From Sulfobacillus harzensis (lineage in GTDB: Bacteria > Bacillota > Sulfobacillia > Sulfobacillales > Sulfobacillaceae): 46,371 bases of DNA. Location of the stretch: assembly GCF_012933365.1 (NCBI RefSeq), contig NZ_JABBVZ010000023.1, forward strand, positions 1 to 46,371, in the 5' to 3' direction. A model generated the notes under the pieces. The model was given only the letters and a program-made list of their open reading frames with translations. It was not told the origin of the DNA and did not search any database. Numbering within the stretch: the first letter of the stretch is position 1; every line of letters begins with the position of its first letter. Positions 15,869 through 24,278 of the stretch are shown here, piece after piece. The position numbers and the translations under genes are program-made.

Positions 15869-16330
15869 ATGTCTATCAGCGAACGGTTGGAGTCCTTGGG
15901 ACTTACTCTGCCTGAGCCTCCCAAAGCCGTAGCCGCATACATACCCGCCCTCGTGAGTGGGACGCTTTGCTATACGTCGGGGCAGCTGCCCTTCAAGGAC
16001 GGCAAACTGGTTGCCGAGGGGCAAGTTGGAGCCACGGTGGAGCCGGCGGCCGCCTACGAAGCTGCTCAACAGGCGGCTTTAAACGCCATCAGCGTAGCGG
16101 CGCAAGCGGCAGGAGGATTGGAGCGCTTGAAGCGAGTGGTCAAAGTGGTCGGATTTGTGCAAAGCCACCCGGATTTTCATGGGCAGCCGCAGGTCATCAA
16201 CGGAGCCTCTGAACTCTTGGAGAAAGTGTTTGGCGACAACGGACGCCACGCCCGTTCGGCGGTGGGGACCAATGCCTTGCCGCTCAATGCTGCCGTTGAG
16301 GTGGAAATCATTTTCGAGGTTGACGCTTAG
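15869..16330 (+). CDS. RidA/YjgF family enamine-imine deaminase homologue
   Basis: A 153-aa protein of the YjgF/YER057c/UK114 fold; members such as RidA hydrolyse reactive enamine/imine intermediates. The N-terminal extension plus the GTLCYTSGQLPFKDGKLV block and the C-terminal SAVGTNALPLNAAVEVEIIFE strand place it in the longer RidA-like subfamily (LLE-type proteins), whose substrates are undefined. ATG 15869 has GGAAGGAG 8 nt upstream. The 136-bp divergent region with spmB contains TATACT (15772-15777) but no good -35. rluB starts directly after the stop. Confidence 0.85.
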   Translation: MSISERLESLGLTLPEPPKAVAAYIPALVSGTLCYTSGQLPFKDGKLVAEGQVGATVEPAAAYEAAQQAALNAISVAAQAAGGLERLKRVVKVVGFVQSHPDFHGQPQVINGASELLEKVFGDNGRHARSAVGTNALPLNAAVEVEIIFEVDA

Positions 16331-17191
16331 ATGGTGATGCGCGTTCAGCGGGTTTTGCAGCAAGCTGGTTTGGCATCGCGCCGTACGGCGGAGGCCTGGA
16401 TTCAGGCCGGGCGGGTGAAGGTTAACGGCCGCGTCGTGGAGCTCGGTGCGACGGCAGACCCCGAACGCGACACCATTACGTTGGATGGGCGGGTGGTGGC
16501 GCTCGGCGAGCGCCCCCCGGTCTATTTGGCCTTGCACAAGCCTCCCGGCTATACCACCTCGCTCAAGGATCCGCATGCTGAACACTTAATCACGGAGCTG
16601 GTACCCGAAAAGTTTGGACGTGTGTTTCCCGTGGGCCGGCTGGATCGCGATAGCGAGGGCCTTATTTTGCTGACCAATGACGGACAGTTGGCGCATGCGC
16701 TCATGCATCCCTCCAGCCGCATTGAAAAAGTCTACGAGGTGTGGGTTGAAGGGGTGCCGCGAAAGGCGCACTTGAACCGCATTCGGGACGGGATTGAGCT
16801 GGATGACGGTCTAGCTCAAGCTGATCAGGTGGACCTGGTCAAGAAAGAACCTCAGCGTGCGTTGCTACGCATGACCCTTCATGAGGGGCGCAAGCGTGAG
16901 GTGCGGCGCATGTTGAGCTCTATCGGACACCCGGTGCAACGATTGGTGCGGGTGCGGTTTGGCAACATCCGCCTCGAAGGGCTAGAGCCGGGAAAAAGTC
17001 GGCCGTTGACGCATCGTGAGGTGCGAGAACTAAAAGCGCTGGTCCGGGAAGGACAAGAAAGGAATCGAAGAACCCATGGATTCACGAAGCCAGGTGGTAG
17101 CCAACATTACCGCCGTGAGCCAATTTCACCCCGAGGATCGCGGAATTCGCTCGGCCACGCCGGAGGAGATTCGCGCCGGCCTCACCGCTGA
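16331..17191 (+). CDS. rluB: 23S rRNA pseudouridine synthase RluB/RsuA family
   Basis: Isomerises a uridine in 23S rRNA helix 89. An N-terminal S4 RNA-binding domain (RVQRVLQQAGLASRRTAEAWIQAGRVKVNG) is followed by the catalytic domain with the FPVGRLDRDSEGLILLTNDG motif carrying the catalytic aspartate, and EGRKREVRRML near 190-200. In Bacillus rluB follows spmA-spmB, so its place here is ancestral even though spmB is flipped. The last approximately 40 residues overlap the next gene by 116 bp and look unconserved, suggesting loss of an earlier stop codon. Confidence 0.92.
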   Translation: MVMRVQRVLQQAGLASRRTAEAWIQAGRVKVNGRVVELGATADPERDTITLDGRVVALGERPPVYLALHKPPGYTTSLKDPHAEHLITELVPEKFGRVFPVGRLDRDSEGLILLTNDGQLAHALMHPSSRIEKVYEVWVEGVPRKAHLNRIRDGIELDDGLAQADQVDLVKKEPQRALLRMTLHEGRKREVRRMLSSIGHPVQRLVRVRFGNIRLEGLEPGKSRPLTHREVRELKALVREGQERNRRTHGFTKPGGSQHYRREPISPRGSRNSLGHAGGDSRRPHR

Positions 17192-18143
17192 TGTGTACTT
17201 TGTCGGCACACAGCAGATATTGCAGCATCTCCATAAACAAGAGCAGGTGGTTGCCGCTGAAGTGTTCGCGAACCATGCCGGGATATTGGCGGGGGTCGAG
17301 GAGACGCTGGCCTTGCTGGCGCCGCTGCCCGTAACCGTAGAGGCTCTGGAGGAGGGCCGGGCGGTCGCGGAGAAGGAGGTGGTGATGCGCATTACCGGGC
17401 GCTATGGCGACTTTGGGTTGTTTGAAACAGCCATCTTAGGGATTTTGGCGTCATCCTCGGGCTGGGCCACCGCCGCCCGTGAAGTGGTGGAGGCCGCCCA
17501 TCCTGTGCCCGTCTTTTCCTTCGGCGCCCGCCATGTGCACCCGGCCGTGGCTTCGGTCATGGATCGGGCTGCACTGGTAGGCGGCGCGCAAGGTGCCAGT
17601 TCCATTTTAGGGGCTCGCCAGGCGGGTGAAACCCCCTCCGGGACCATGCCGCACGCGCTGTTGTTGATGGTGGGGGATACGGTTGAGGCGGCCCGCGCCT
17701 ATGACCAGGTCATGCCCCCCGAGGCCCCCCGGGTGGTGCTGGTGGATACCTTTAAGGATGAGGCCGAGGAAGCCATTCGTGTGGCGGAAGCGCTTGACGG
17801 GCGGCTTGGGGCGATTCGGCTCGACACCCCGCGTGAGCGGGGCGGCGTCACCCCGGGGCTGGTGCGCGAAGTGCGGGCGCGCCTGAAGCAGGCCGGATAT
17901 CCCGATGTCGGGGTGTTTGTTTCCGGGGGGTTGACCCCGGAGCGGATTATCGCCTTAAAGGAGGCTGGGGTGACGGGGTTTGGCGTGGGCAGCTACATTG
18001 CTGCAGCCTCTCCTTTGGACATGACCATGGATCTCAAGATGGTGGAGGGGCGGCCGGTGGCCAAACGTGGACGTATCCCGGGACTGACCGATAATCCCCA
18101 TCTTACCGTGAAACTGGCCAACGCTCCTGAAATGCGCGGTTAA
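17076..18143 (+). CDS. Nicotinate phosphoribosyltransferase (short type)
   Basis: Makes nicotinate mononucleotide from nicotinate and PRPP in NAD salvage. 355 aa, of the shorter archaeal/clostridial type with a quinolinate-PRTase-like barrel. Motifs: LTADVYFVGTQQIL near 35-48, the GxRHxHP stretch FSFGARHVHPAV near 148, GETPSGTMPHAL near 188, VDTFKDEAEEA near 225, and FVSGGLTPERI near 290. ATG 17076 has AAAGGA upstream; GTG 17115 would reduce the overlap with rluB but has no ribosome site. Converges with the SWIM-finger gene, overlapping it by 41 bp. Confidence 0.9.
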   Translation: MDSRSQVVANITAVSQFHPEDRGIRSATPEEIRAGLTADVYFVGTQQILQHLHKQEQVVAAEVFANHAGILAGVEETLALLAPLPVTVEALEEGRAVAEKEVVMRITGRYGDFGLFETAILGILASSSGWATAAREVVEAAHPVPVFSFGARHVHPAVASVMDRAALVGGAQGASSILGARQAGETPSGTMPHALLLMVGDTVEAARAYDQVMPPEAPRVVLVDTFKDEAEEAIRVAEALDGRLGAIRLDTPRERGGVTPGLVREVRARLKQAGYPDVGVFVSGGLTPERIIALKEAGVTGFGVGSYIAAASPLDMTMDLKMVEGRPVAKRGRIPGLTDNPHLTVKLANAPEMRG

Positions 18144-19185
18144 AGCGCTCCCAGTCGCCGCGGGGCATGTGCTCGGCCACACCATTAAGCCATTCGCGGG
18201 ATCCGGTCTCCAATGCCTGGGCTAGTCGATGCGGCAACGCCTCTGCCGGCGGCAACCAGGCGATGAGGCGGGCCCGCGCTCTCTGGCGGGCTTCGAATGA
18301 GGTGGGCAAGTGCTCTTCCAACAGTCGACAGGCGGCCTGGGGATCCCCCGCTAGGTAATAGGCCTCGGCTTCGGCCAGGAAGTCCGGGTCGTCATGTCGA
18401 AAGAGATTCCAAAGAGGTGCCGCTTCGGCACTGACCAGGGTGAGCGACCGCAATATGATGCGTCGGCGTTCGGGGGTGGAGACCCAGTAGCTTTCGGTGC
18501 TGAAGAGGCGTGTCGCCAGAGCACGCGCCACATGCGGCAGCTTCCCCCAGTGGATCCACACCGGATCGAGGGGCAAGCCAGGCTGAAACCAGGCCAACGC
18601 AGCCCACTCCTCGGGGTCTTTGAGGCCCCGCTCGATGCGGCGGTCTCGCCATCGCTGGACGCGCTCTTGAACTGCCGCTGAGGATAGCCACGCGGGGTGC
18701 ATGTCCGCCCAAATTTCCGCGGCGGGATCCCGCTCAACCGGTAAGGACGGATCACCGTCGGTTAGCCAATCGGGACCTTTCTCCCCCGGCGGGTAACGCC
18801 AAGCGGGGACTTCGGCCGGGATTCGATCCCAGGGAAATCGCTGGTCCAGCAACCAAAAAGTCGGCATGTTGCCAATGTGCGGGCGAATGCGCCAGGAGAG
18901 CTCCGGGTAGAGACGCTCAGGCCGGGCGAGATCGAGTAGCAGGGCGACGGCATGGGCACACGGCATGCGTCGTTCGCAGCCGCAGCGAATCCGAATATCT
19001 CCGGTGCCAGCGTCGACGGCCGGATGATATCGATCTTGATATCCCATGAGCTCTGCGGTATAAAGAGCCCCCATGTGCACCCGGCGATTCAGCCGCTCGT
19101 CACGGAGATAGTCGCGGGCTTGGTTGACCACTGCGATGGGAGCCCGGTCAACCCAGCGATATAGCGCATCAGCCTCGGGAGGCAT
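18103..19185 (-). CDS. SWIM zinc-finger domain protein
   Basis: A 360-aa protein whose only recognisable domain is an N-terminal SWIM zinc finger with C-x-C-(x5)-C-x-H ligands (RCGCERRMPCAHAV, cysteines near 68, 70 and 76, histidine near 78). SWIM fingers bind nucleic acid or partners and often accompany SNF2 helicases, but none is adjacent; the SNF2 gene is about 5 kb away. The rest is helical, tryptophan- and arginine-rich, of unknown function. ATG 19185 has GGAAGGGA about 9 nt upstream on the minus strand; ATG 19194 touches that site. Overlaps the convergent phosphoribosyltransferase gene by 41 bp. Confidence 0.78.
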   Translation of the reverse strand: MPPEADALYRWVDRAPIAVVNQARDYLRDERLNRRVHMGALYTAELMGYQDRYHPAVDAGTGDIRIRCGCERRMPCAHAVALLLDLARPERLYPELSWRIRPHIGNMPTFWLLDQRFPWDRIPAEVPAWRYPPGEKGPDWLTDGDPSLPVERDPAAEIWADMHPAWLSSAAVQERVQRWRDRRIERGLKDPEEWAALAWFQPGLPLDPVWIHWGKLPHVARALATRLFSTESYWVSTPERRRIILRSLTLVSAEAAPLWNLFRHDDPDFLAEAEAYYLAGDPQAACRLLEEHLPTSFEARQRARARLIAWLPPAEALPHRLAQALETGSREWLNGVAEHMPRGDWERFNRAFQERWPVSR

Positions 19186-19315
19186 GCTTCCCATTCCCTT
19201 CCGTTGTGTTCAATGCGATTCTACCAGATTTGTGCCTTCCCCTTGCGGAACGGCCAGAATGTCGGCACAATGGGAAAGATAGGCGGCAGAATTGCGAAAA
19301 AGGGGGGATCTGGTG

Positions 19316-19468
19316 ATGGAACTCAAGTGCCGAATTTGTGGGCAAGCGGTGGAGGTGCCTGTATGGTCGGAGGAGTACGAGCGGCTCAAGTCGTCGGACG
19401 ATCCCGCATATATTTGCAGTGCCTGCCAAGAAAAGATTCGTTTTGATGCGCAAAAGGAGCAGCAATAG
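19316..19468 (+). CDS. Small zinc-ribbon protein, DUF2197-like
   Basis: A 50-aa gene. It encodes two CxxC knuckles, KCRICG near the N-terminus and ICSACQ near residue 38, separated by about 30 residues, in the layout of YlaI-type DUF2197 proteins. Function unknown; the pattern suggests one structural zinc. ATG 19316 is preceded by AGGGGGGAT about 9 nt upstream. The stop is 22 bp before the aroH start, so it probably leads the aroH-cmk-plsC operon. It reads in a different frame from a longer spurious frame that covers it. Confidence 0.7.
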   Translation: MELKCRICGQAVEVPVWSEEYERLKSSDDPAYICSACQEKIRFDAQKEQQ

Positions 19469-19490
19469 GCTAAAAGGGGGATCGATTCGG

Positions 19491-19868
19491 GTGATTCGGG
19501 GAATTCGCGGCGCGACCACGGTGGACCAGGATGATGCGGATGAAATATTGACCCGTACCGGGGAATTGCTTAAGGAAATGGCGCGGGTAAATCGCTTGGA
19601 TCCTGAAAACATGGCCAGCATTTGCTTTACCCTTTCCCCGGACTTGCGGGCCACGTTTCCGGCGGAAGCGGCTCGTCGGATTGGTTGGCAATATGTGCCT
19701 GTTATTTGTATGCGCGAATTGGACGTGCCGCATGGGCTCAAAAAGGCCGTGCGGGTGTTGATGCACGCGGAAACGCCCCTTGGACAGCGAGAAGTTCAAC
19801 ACGTGTATCTTCGCGGAGCCGTGGTTTTGCGAGAAGATTTGAAGGCAGACGTGGGAGCCCGTGACTAA
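19491..19868 (+). CDS. aroH: Chorismate mutase AroH (monofunctional, Bacillus type)
   Basis: Converts chorismate to prephenate for phenylalanine and tyrosine synthesis. The 125-aa protein matches the trimeric AroH family from end to end: VIRGIRGATTVDQDD start, SICFTLSPDLRATFPAEAARR with the active-site arginine, WQYVPVICMRELDVP, and HVYLRGAVVLREDL with a second arginine. GTG 19491 has AAAAGGGGGA about 10 nt upstream; longer in-frame starts read through the zinc-ribbon gene in another frame. The stop overlaps the cmk GTG. Confidence 0.95.
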   Translation: MIRGIRGATTVDQDDADEILTRTGELLKEMARVNRLDPENMASICFTLSPDLRATFPAEAARRIGWQYVPVICMRELDVPHGLKKAVRVLMHAETPLGQREVQHVYLRGAVVLREDLKADVGARD

Positions 19869-20547
19869 AGAGACCGGCGCCGGCGTCATTGCTGTGGATG
19901 GGCCGGCGGGCGCTGGCAAGAGCACGGTGGCTCGTCGATTAGCCGCCGAGTTGGGGTTTTTATATCTCGACACCGGGGCCATGTATCGGGCCCTGGCCCT
20001 GAAGGCGTTGCATGAGGGCGTGGATTTGCGGGACGAGGCGGCACTCGCTTCACTGCTGTCTGACACAACCATTGATCTCTATCCTGCGCCCGAGGGGCGG
20101 GTCCGGGTGATTGTCGATGGTGCCGATGTGACGGATCACCTGCGCTCGCCGGAGGTCAACGCGAGTGTGGCGCTGGTGGCAGGATTCGCCTCGGTTCGCA
20201 GCGAAATGGTGTCTCGGCAACGGGATATGGCCCGGCAGGGAGCGGTGGTTATGGATGGTCGGGATATTGGAACCTTTGTGCTTCCCGATGCGGAGGTGAA
20301 ATTCTTTCTGACCGCGTCGTTGGAAGCGCGGTCGGAGCGGCGTTGTCAAGAGTTGACGCGGCTAGGGTATGACGTCTCCCTAGAACGCATTCGGGAGGAA
20401 ATCCAGCACCGGGATTTGCTGGATTCCAGTCGGCCCTACGCGCCGCTCGCTATGGCGGAGGACGCGGTCTTGATCGACACTACCCACATGGAGGTTAATG
20501 AGGTCGTGGCGCGCATGTTGGCAATTTGCCGCCATCGGCTGGGATAA
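19861..20547 (+). CDS. cmk: Cytidylate kinase Cmk
   Basis: Phosphorylates CMP and dCMP. 228 aa. P-loop GPAGAGKSTVARRL near 16-29, the DTGAMYRALAL substrate motif, VMDGRDIGTFVLPDAEVKFFLTA, and the LID region with REEIQHRDLLDSSR. GTG start overlaps the aroH stop by 8 bp, and its stop abuts the plsC start codon. The cmk-plsC-rpsA order is a common Firmicute arrangement. Confidence 0.96.
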   Translation: MTKETGAGVIAVDGPAGAGKSTVARRLAAELGFLYLDTGAMYRALALKALHEGVDLRDEAALASLLSDTTIDLYPAPEGRVRVIVDGADVTDHLRSPEVNASVALVAGFASVRSEMVSRQRDMARQGAVVMDGRDIGTFVLPDAEVKFFLTASLEARSERRCQELTRLGYDVSLERIREEIQHRDLLDSSRPYAPLAMAEDAVLIDTTHMEVNEVVARMLAICRHRLG

Positions 20548-21132
20548 ATGGTCGTATATTGGGCTTTATATTGGGCTGTACGCGTAGTCTTGTCGCTCTA
20601 TTTCCGCGTGCGAGTGTATGGCTTGGAAAGGGTTCCGCGAGAGGGACCGCTTATTGTGATCGCCAATCATCGAAGCGGCTTCGACCCGCCCATGGTGGGC
20701 GCCTTAATGCCTCGGCCGGTGCATTTTATGACCAAAGTCGAGCTCTTTTCCTATCCTCTTCTGCCTCTTGTCTTTAAGTACGTTCAAGCCTACCCGGTGC
20801 GCCGAGGTCGGCCCGACCGCCAGGCGATTCGCCACTCGCTGGATATTCTCCGGCGGGGCGAGGTGATTCTGCTGTTTCCGGAGGGCCACCGCACGGAGAC
20901 CGGGGATTTACAGGAGGCGCGCTCGGGTGTGGTATACCTGGCACAAAAGACGGCGTGTCAATTAATTCCGATTGGTATTAGCGGCGAGTATCGATTTCGC
21001 CGCACTATTCGTTACGTAGTTGGGGAACCTTTTACCATCGATCCGCAGATGTCGAGACGGGAAGCCCAGACACTTGTGATGGAGAAAATTCGGGACCTCG
21101 TGCAAGAAGGCGAATCGATGGGACGCCGTTGA
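20548..21132 (+). CDS. plsC: 1-acyl-sn-glycerol-3-phosphate acyltransferase PlsC
   Basis: Transfers the second acyl chain in phosphatidic acid synthesis at the inner membrane. 194 aa with an N-terminal hydrophobic helix (about 4-18), the catalytic H-x4-D motif NHRSGFD near 40, FMTKVELF, and the substrate-binding FPEGHRTETGDL near 110. The ATG follows the cmk stop directly with no space. Confidence 0.93.
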   Translation: MVVYWALYWAVRVVLSLYFRVRVYGLERVPREGPLIVIANHRSGFDPPMVGALMPRPVHFMTKVELFSYPLLPLVFKYVQAYPVRRGRPDRQAIRHSLDILRRGEVILLFPEGHRTETGDLQEARSGVVYLAQKTACQLIPIGISGEYRFRRTIRYVVGEPFTIDPQMSRREAQTLVMEKIRDLVQEGESMGRR

Positions 21133-21150
21133 GCTTTTTGGGTGAAATGG

Positions 21151-21179
21151 TTGGATATTCCTTCAATCCGTTGTAAGAT
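21151..21179 (+). promoter_or_regulatory. Sigma A-like promoter for the S1-domain gene
   Basis: TTGGAT (21151-21156), a 17-bp spacer and TAAGAT (21174-21179) stand in the 103-bp gap after plsC, 57 bp before the chosen start of the S1-domain gene. Spacing and both hexamers are good. Confidence 0.6.
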
Positions 21180-21235
21180 GTGAGAGAATAGCCTTCCCTG
21201 GCTGTTTGGGAATGGAACTTGGGAGGTCGGCACTG

Positions 21236-22483
21236 ATGGATGAGCGTAAGGAACAGGAAGGAGCTTCGAACGGCGCCCGCAATGAGATGGAGGAAGCCCT
21301 GAACATGGAAGATTCGCTGGCATATGGGCCCGCAGGCGACGCGCGCCCCGGCGATATCCTCCAAGGCAAGGTGGTGCACATCTCACAGGATGGGGTGCTC
21401 GTGGACGTCGGGGCAAAGTCCGAGGGCATCATCCATCTGCGCGATCTCAGCCATCGGCGCGTGGAGCGGGCTGAAGATGTAGTGCAGTTGGGTGACGTCA
21501 TTTCCGTCTACGTTTTGGGCCACGAGGGTGAGGAGGGCGCCTTGAAGCTATCCAAGCGCCGGGCCGATGAAGAGGTGGCCTGGGAGCGGTTGGAGGAGGC
21601 CCAGAAGAACAACGAGGTCCTGGAAGCCCCAGTTGTGGAAGTGGTCAAGGGCGGCTTGGTGGTGGATGTGGGTCTTCGCGGTTTTGTTCCCGCGTCACTC
21701 ATTGCCCCCGGGTTCGTGCATGATCTGGAACCGTTCTTGGGGCAGCCGGTGCGTGTTCGGGTAGTGGAGATTGACCGCCATAAGCGGCGTGCCATCTTGT
21801 CCCGCAAGGACGTCTTGGCCGAGGAAACTAAAGCCAAACAGGAAGAGATTTGGTCCAAAATTGAGGAAGGCCAGATTTGGGACGGAACCGTTAAAAGCAT
21901 TACCGATTTTGGCGCCTTTATCGATTTGGGCGGTGTGGATGGGCTCCTGCACATCAGTGAGATGTCGTGGACGCGCATTAACCATCCCTCCGAAATATTA
22001 GAAGTGGGTCAGCCTATCCGCGTCAAGGTGATTCGGCTCAACCCGGAAAAGGGCAAGATTTCGCTCGGACTCCGCCAAGTTGAGGGAAGTCCTTGGGACA
22101 AGGTGGCTGAGCACTATTTAGTAGGGAACATCTACCGTGGCCAGGTGGTCCGATTGGCGACCTTTGGTGTGTTTGTGCAGTTGGAGCCAGGAGTTGACGG
22201 GCTAGTGCACATCTCGCAGCTGGCCGATTACCGGGTCACGAATCCCTCTGAAGTGGTGCAGATTGGGGATGAAATTGCAGTCAAAGTGCTGCAGGTCGAT
22301 CCGGAGCGCAAGCGCATCTCGCTGTCGAAACGGGAGGCGGATGCTGAAGGGGGCTTAGATGCGGTGGTTGAGCCGGAACCGGAGGCACCCGAGGAGCCGG
22401 ACTCACCACGCCGAATGGCCGCCTATCACGCCGGGGACTGGGACGACGAGTTAGGCGAGGATCAGGAGCCAGACCAGCAGTAG
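21236..22483 (+). CDS. rpsA: Ribosomal protein S1 homologue, four S1 domains
   Basis: RNA-binding protein of the S1 family, the Firmicute type with four OB-fold repeats rather than the six of E. coli. Repeats begin near residues 40 (PGDILQGKVV), 125 (NEVLEAPVVEV), 205 (GQIWDGTVKSITDFGAFIDLGGVDGLLHISEM) and 295 (GNIYRGQVVRLATFGVFVQLEPGVDGLVHISQL). An acidic tail follows. ATG 21236 with GGGAGG 9 nt upstream; ATG 21206 has none. An intrinsic terminator follows. Whether it is ribosome-bound S1 or a general RNA-binding homologue cannot be settled from sequence. Confidence 0.93.
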   Translation: MDERKEQEGASNGARNEMEEALNMEDSLAYGPAGDARPGDILQGKVVHISQDGVLVDVGAKSEGIIHLRDLSHRRVERAEDVVQLGDVISVYVLGHEGEEGALKLSKRRADEEVAWERLEEAQKNNEVLEAPVVEVVKGGLVVDVGLRGFVPASLIAPGFVHDLEPFLGQPVRVRVVEIDRHKRRAILSRKDVLAEETKAKQEEIWSKIEEGQIWDGTVKSITDFGAFIDLGGVDGLLHISEMSWTRINHPSEILEVGQPIRVKVIRLNPEKGKISLGLRQVEGSPWDKVAEHYLVGNIYRGQVVRLATFGVFVQLEPGVDGLVHISQLADYRVTNPSEVVQIGDEIAVKVLQVDPERKRISLSKREADAEGGLDAVVEPEPEAPEEPDSPRRMAAYHAGDWDDELGEDQEPDQQ

Positions 22484-22487
22484 ACCC

Positions 22488-22517
22488 AAAGAGATCCCTG
22501 CGGGGATCTTTTTTCTT
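22488..22517 (+). terminator. Intrinsic terminator after the S1-domain gene
   Basis: AGATCCC (22492-22498) pairs with GGGATCT (22503-22509) around TGCG; the stem can extend through an A-run pairing the T-run, followed by TTTTTTCTTT. A strong terminator 5 bp after the stop. Confidence 0.9.
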
Positions 22518-22561
22518 TCTGTCACGCATAATTTCGGACGGAATATGAATACGATCAATCC

Positions 22562-22583
22562 GATTGTGTTAAGATTGTGTTAA
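22562..22583 (+). promoter_or_regulatory. Candidate Pho box: two 11-bp direct repeats before the phosphate transporter
   Basis: GATTGTGTTAA occurs twice in exact tandem (22562-22572, 22573-22583). Each unit contains TGTTAA, the complement of the Bacillus PhoP half-site TTAACA, at the known 11-bp period. The repeats cover the -35 region of a plausible promoter (TTAAGA 22569-22574, 17 bp, TATGAT 22592-22597). The regulated gene is a PiT-type phosphate transporter. Motif and context agree; binding is inferred. Confidence 0.6.
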
Positions 22584-22618
22584 GGAAAGGTTATGATTCG
22601 ATTAAGGGGTGAAAGTGA

Positions 22619-23602
22619 CTGACCGTCGTCGCCGGAATTATCTTCGTGCTCATTGCAGCGTTCGCCGGAATTTCCGGGGTGAACGACGGGGGCAATCTTA
22701 TCGGAACCTACTTGACGTCCAATAGCGTGCGACCGCTAGTGTCAATGACGTTGCTTTTAGGAAGCGTGCTTGTCGGCCCGCTCTTATTCGGGACCCGGGT
22801 GTCGCATACCATCGCGGTAGAAATTGTCAATTTCCAAGCGGCGGGCCACCAGGTTCTGGCTGTTTCTTTATTGGCGGCGGTGGTCACCTTGTTGGTCACC
22901 TGGCGGCTGTCCATCCCTACCAGCACGACCATGGCGCTCGCTGGGGGCATGGTGGGAGCAGTGATAGCTGATGGGCATTTAGGCCTCATTCAATGGCCGG
23001 GGGTATTGAAGGTCGCTATCGGACTGGTGGGTTCCGTCCTGGTGGGGTTTTTTGTCGCGTTCCTGCTATCATCCTTTCTCTGGATGCTCATGCGCCGATA
23101 TCCCCAGATTGGGTTTGCAGGCGGGCGCGCGCAGATGGCAACCATTGTGTTCCAGGGACTCGCCTATGGGGCCAATGACCAAGAGAAAGCTATTGGCCTG
23201 ATGGCGGTGCTGTTGATGCTCGTCGGCCACCACGTCCGATATCAGGTGTCCCTTTTGGCTATTGTGTTGCCTTGGCTATTTTGGACGGGCGGACTTTTTG
23301 TTGGGGGTCTTCGCATTGCCCGTACAGTTAGTGGTCACGTGTTTAAGTTGGTGGACATGTCGGCCGTTAGCACGCAACTGGGCGCGGCGCTCACGGTCGG
23401 TGCGGCCGCGCTGCTGGGACTGCCGGTGAGCACCACGCAGACGACCGACGGCAGTTTGTTTGGGACCGGCACCGCTCTCAAACCCTATCATGTGCGGTGG
23501 CATACGGTGGGAAAGTTCTTCCGGGTGTGGGCGCTGACATTGCCGCTTGCGGTCGTGATGGGCATGGTCATGATGGGGCTGGTACGAGTCGTAGGACTGT
23601 AA
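22619..23602 (+). CDS. pit: PiT-family inorganic phosphate transporter
   Basis: Low-affinity, cation-coupled phosphate permease in the cytoplasmic membrane. About 327 aa and strongly hydrophobic. Both family signatures are present: near the N-terminus GVNDGGNLIGTYL and in the second half YGANDQEKAIGL, the duplicated G-x-N-D repeat, plus GLPVSTTQTTDGS near the end. I place the start at CTG 22619 because AAGGGGTG lies 7 nt upstream and the first membrane helix needs those residues; the first conventional codon, GTG 22646, has no ribosome site and truncates the helix. The DUF47 gene follows 28 bp later. Confidence 0.87.
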   Translation: MTVVAGIIFVLIAAFAGISGVNDGGNLIGTYLTSNSVRPLVSMTLLLGSVLVGPLLFGTRVSHTIAVEIVNFQAAGHQVLAVSLLAAVVTLLVTWRLSIPTSTTMALAGGMVGAVIADGHLGLIQWPGVLKVAIGLVGSVLVGFFVAFLLSSFLWMLMRRYPQIGFAGGRAQMATIVFQGLAYGANDQEKAIGLMAVLLMLVGHHVRYQVSLLAIVLPWLFWTGGLFVGGLRIARTVSGHVFKLVDMSAVSTQLGAALTVGAAALLGLPVSTTQTTDGSLFGTGTALKPYHVRWHTVGKFFRVWALTLPLAVVMGMVMMGLVRVVGL

Positions 23603-23630
23603 TGAAGAAGGCTGATAGGAGGCATGAGAC

Positions 23631-24260
23631 GTGCGGTGGCGCGACTTACTAACCGGCACTGGCGACAGCTTTCCCCAATTGCTCTCACGCCAGTTGGAGG
23701 AGACGCTGTTAGTGGTGGAGGCAGTGTTGGACTATATCAAGGCGGACAATTTTGAGGACAAGGAGTCTATCGCCGCGACCGCTGGCGAGTTGGAGCATCA
23801 GGCGGACGCTGCACGGCAAGAACTCATGGACCGCTTGAGCCAAACGTTTGTCACGCCTTTTGACCGCGAGGACATCAACGAACTGTCGCGCGCCATTGAC
23901 GACATTGCCGATTATGCGGAAAACACCATTAAGGAAATCCGCCTCTATCAAGTTGAGACCGATCAGTTCATCCGCGACATGGTGCGGACCTTGCACGATG
24001 CTGTGCAGGCGCTCGCGGAAGCGGTGGCCATGTTGACTCAAGATGGCCAGGCCGCCAATCGCGCCGCGATGGTGGCAAAGTCTCTGGAAAACAAGATGGA
24101 AGGGCTGTATCGAAAGGCGATCGCGCACTTTTCGCCGGAAACGCCGGTCCATTATCTCATTAAAATGCGGGAAGTCTATCGGCATCTTTCCAATGCCGCC
24201 GACCGGGTTGATTTGGCGGCCAATGTCATTAACTCCATCGTCGTCAAGCAAAATCTCTAA
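23631..24260 (+). CDS. DUF47 (PhoU-like) phosphate transport accessory protein
   Basis: A 209-aa, all-helical cytoplasmic protein of the DUF47/PhoU-like family, typically encoded next to PiT and thought to control it. It contains acidic motifs in two helical repeats (EDKESIAATAGELEHQADAARQEL, EDINELSRAIDDIADYAENT) that resemble PhoU metal-binding signatures. GTG 23631 follows AGGAGGC. Forms a two-gene operon with pit and ends before a clear terminator. Confidence 0.92.
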   Translation: MRWRDLLTGTGDSFPQLLSRQLEETLLVVEAVLDYIKADNFEDKESIAATAGELEHQADAARQELMDRLSQTFVTPFDREDINELSRAIDDIADYAENTIKEIRLYQVETDQFIRDMVRTLHDAVQALAEAVAMLTQDGQAANRAAMVAKSLENKMEGLYRKAIAHFSPETPVHYLIKMREVYRHLSNAADRVDLAANVINSIVVKQNL

Positions 24261-24278
24261 TATAGGGATGCGTCCACA

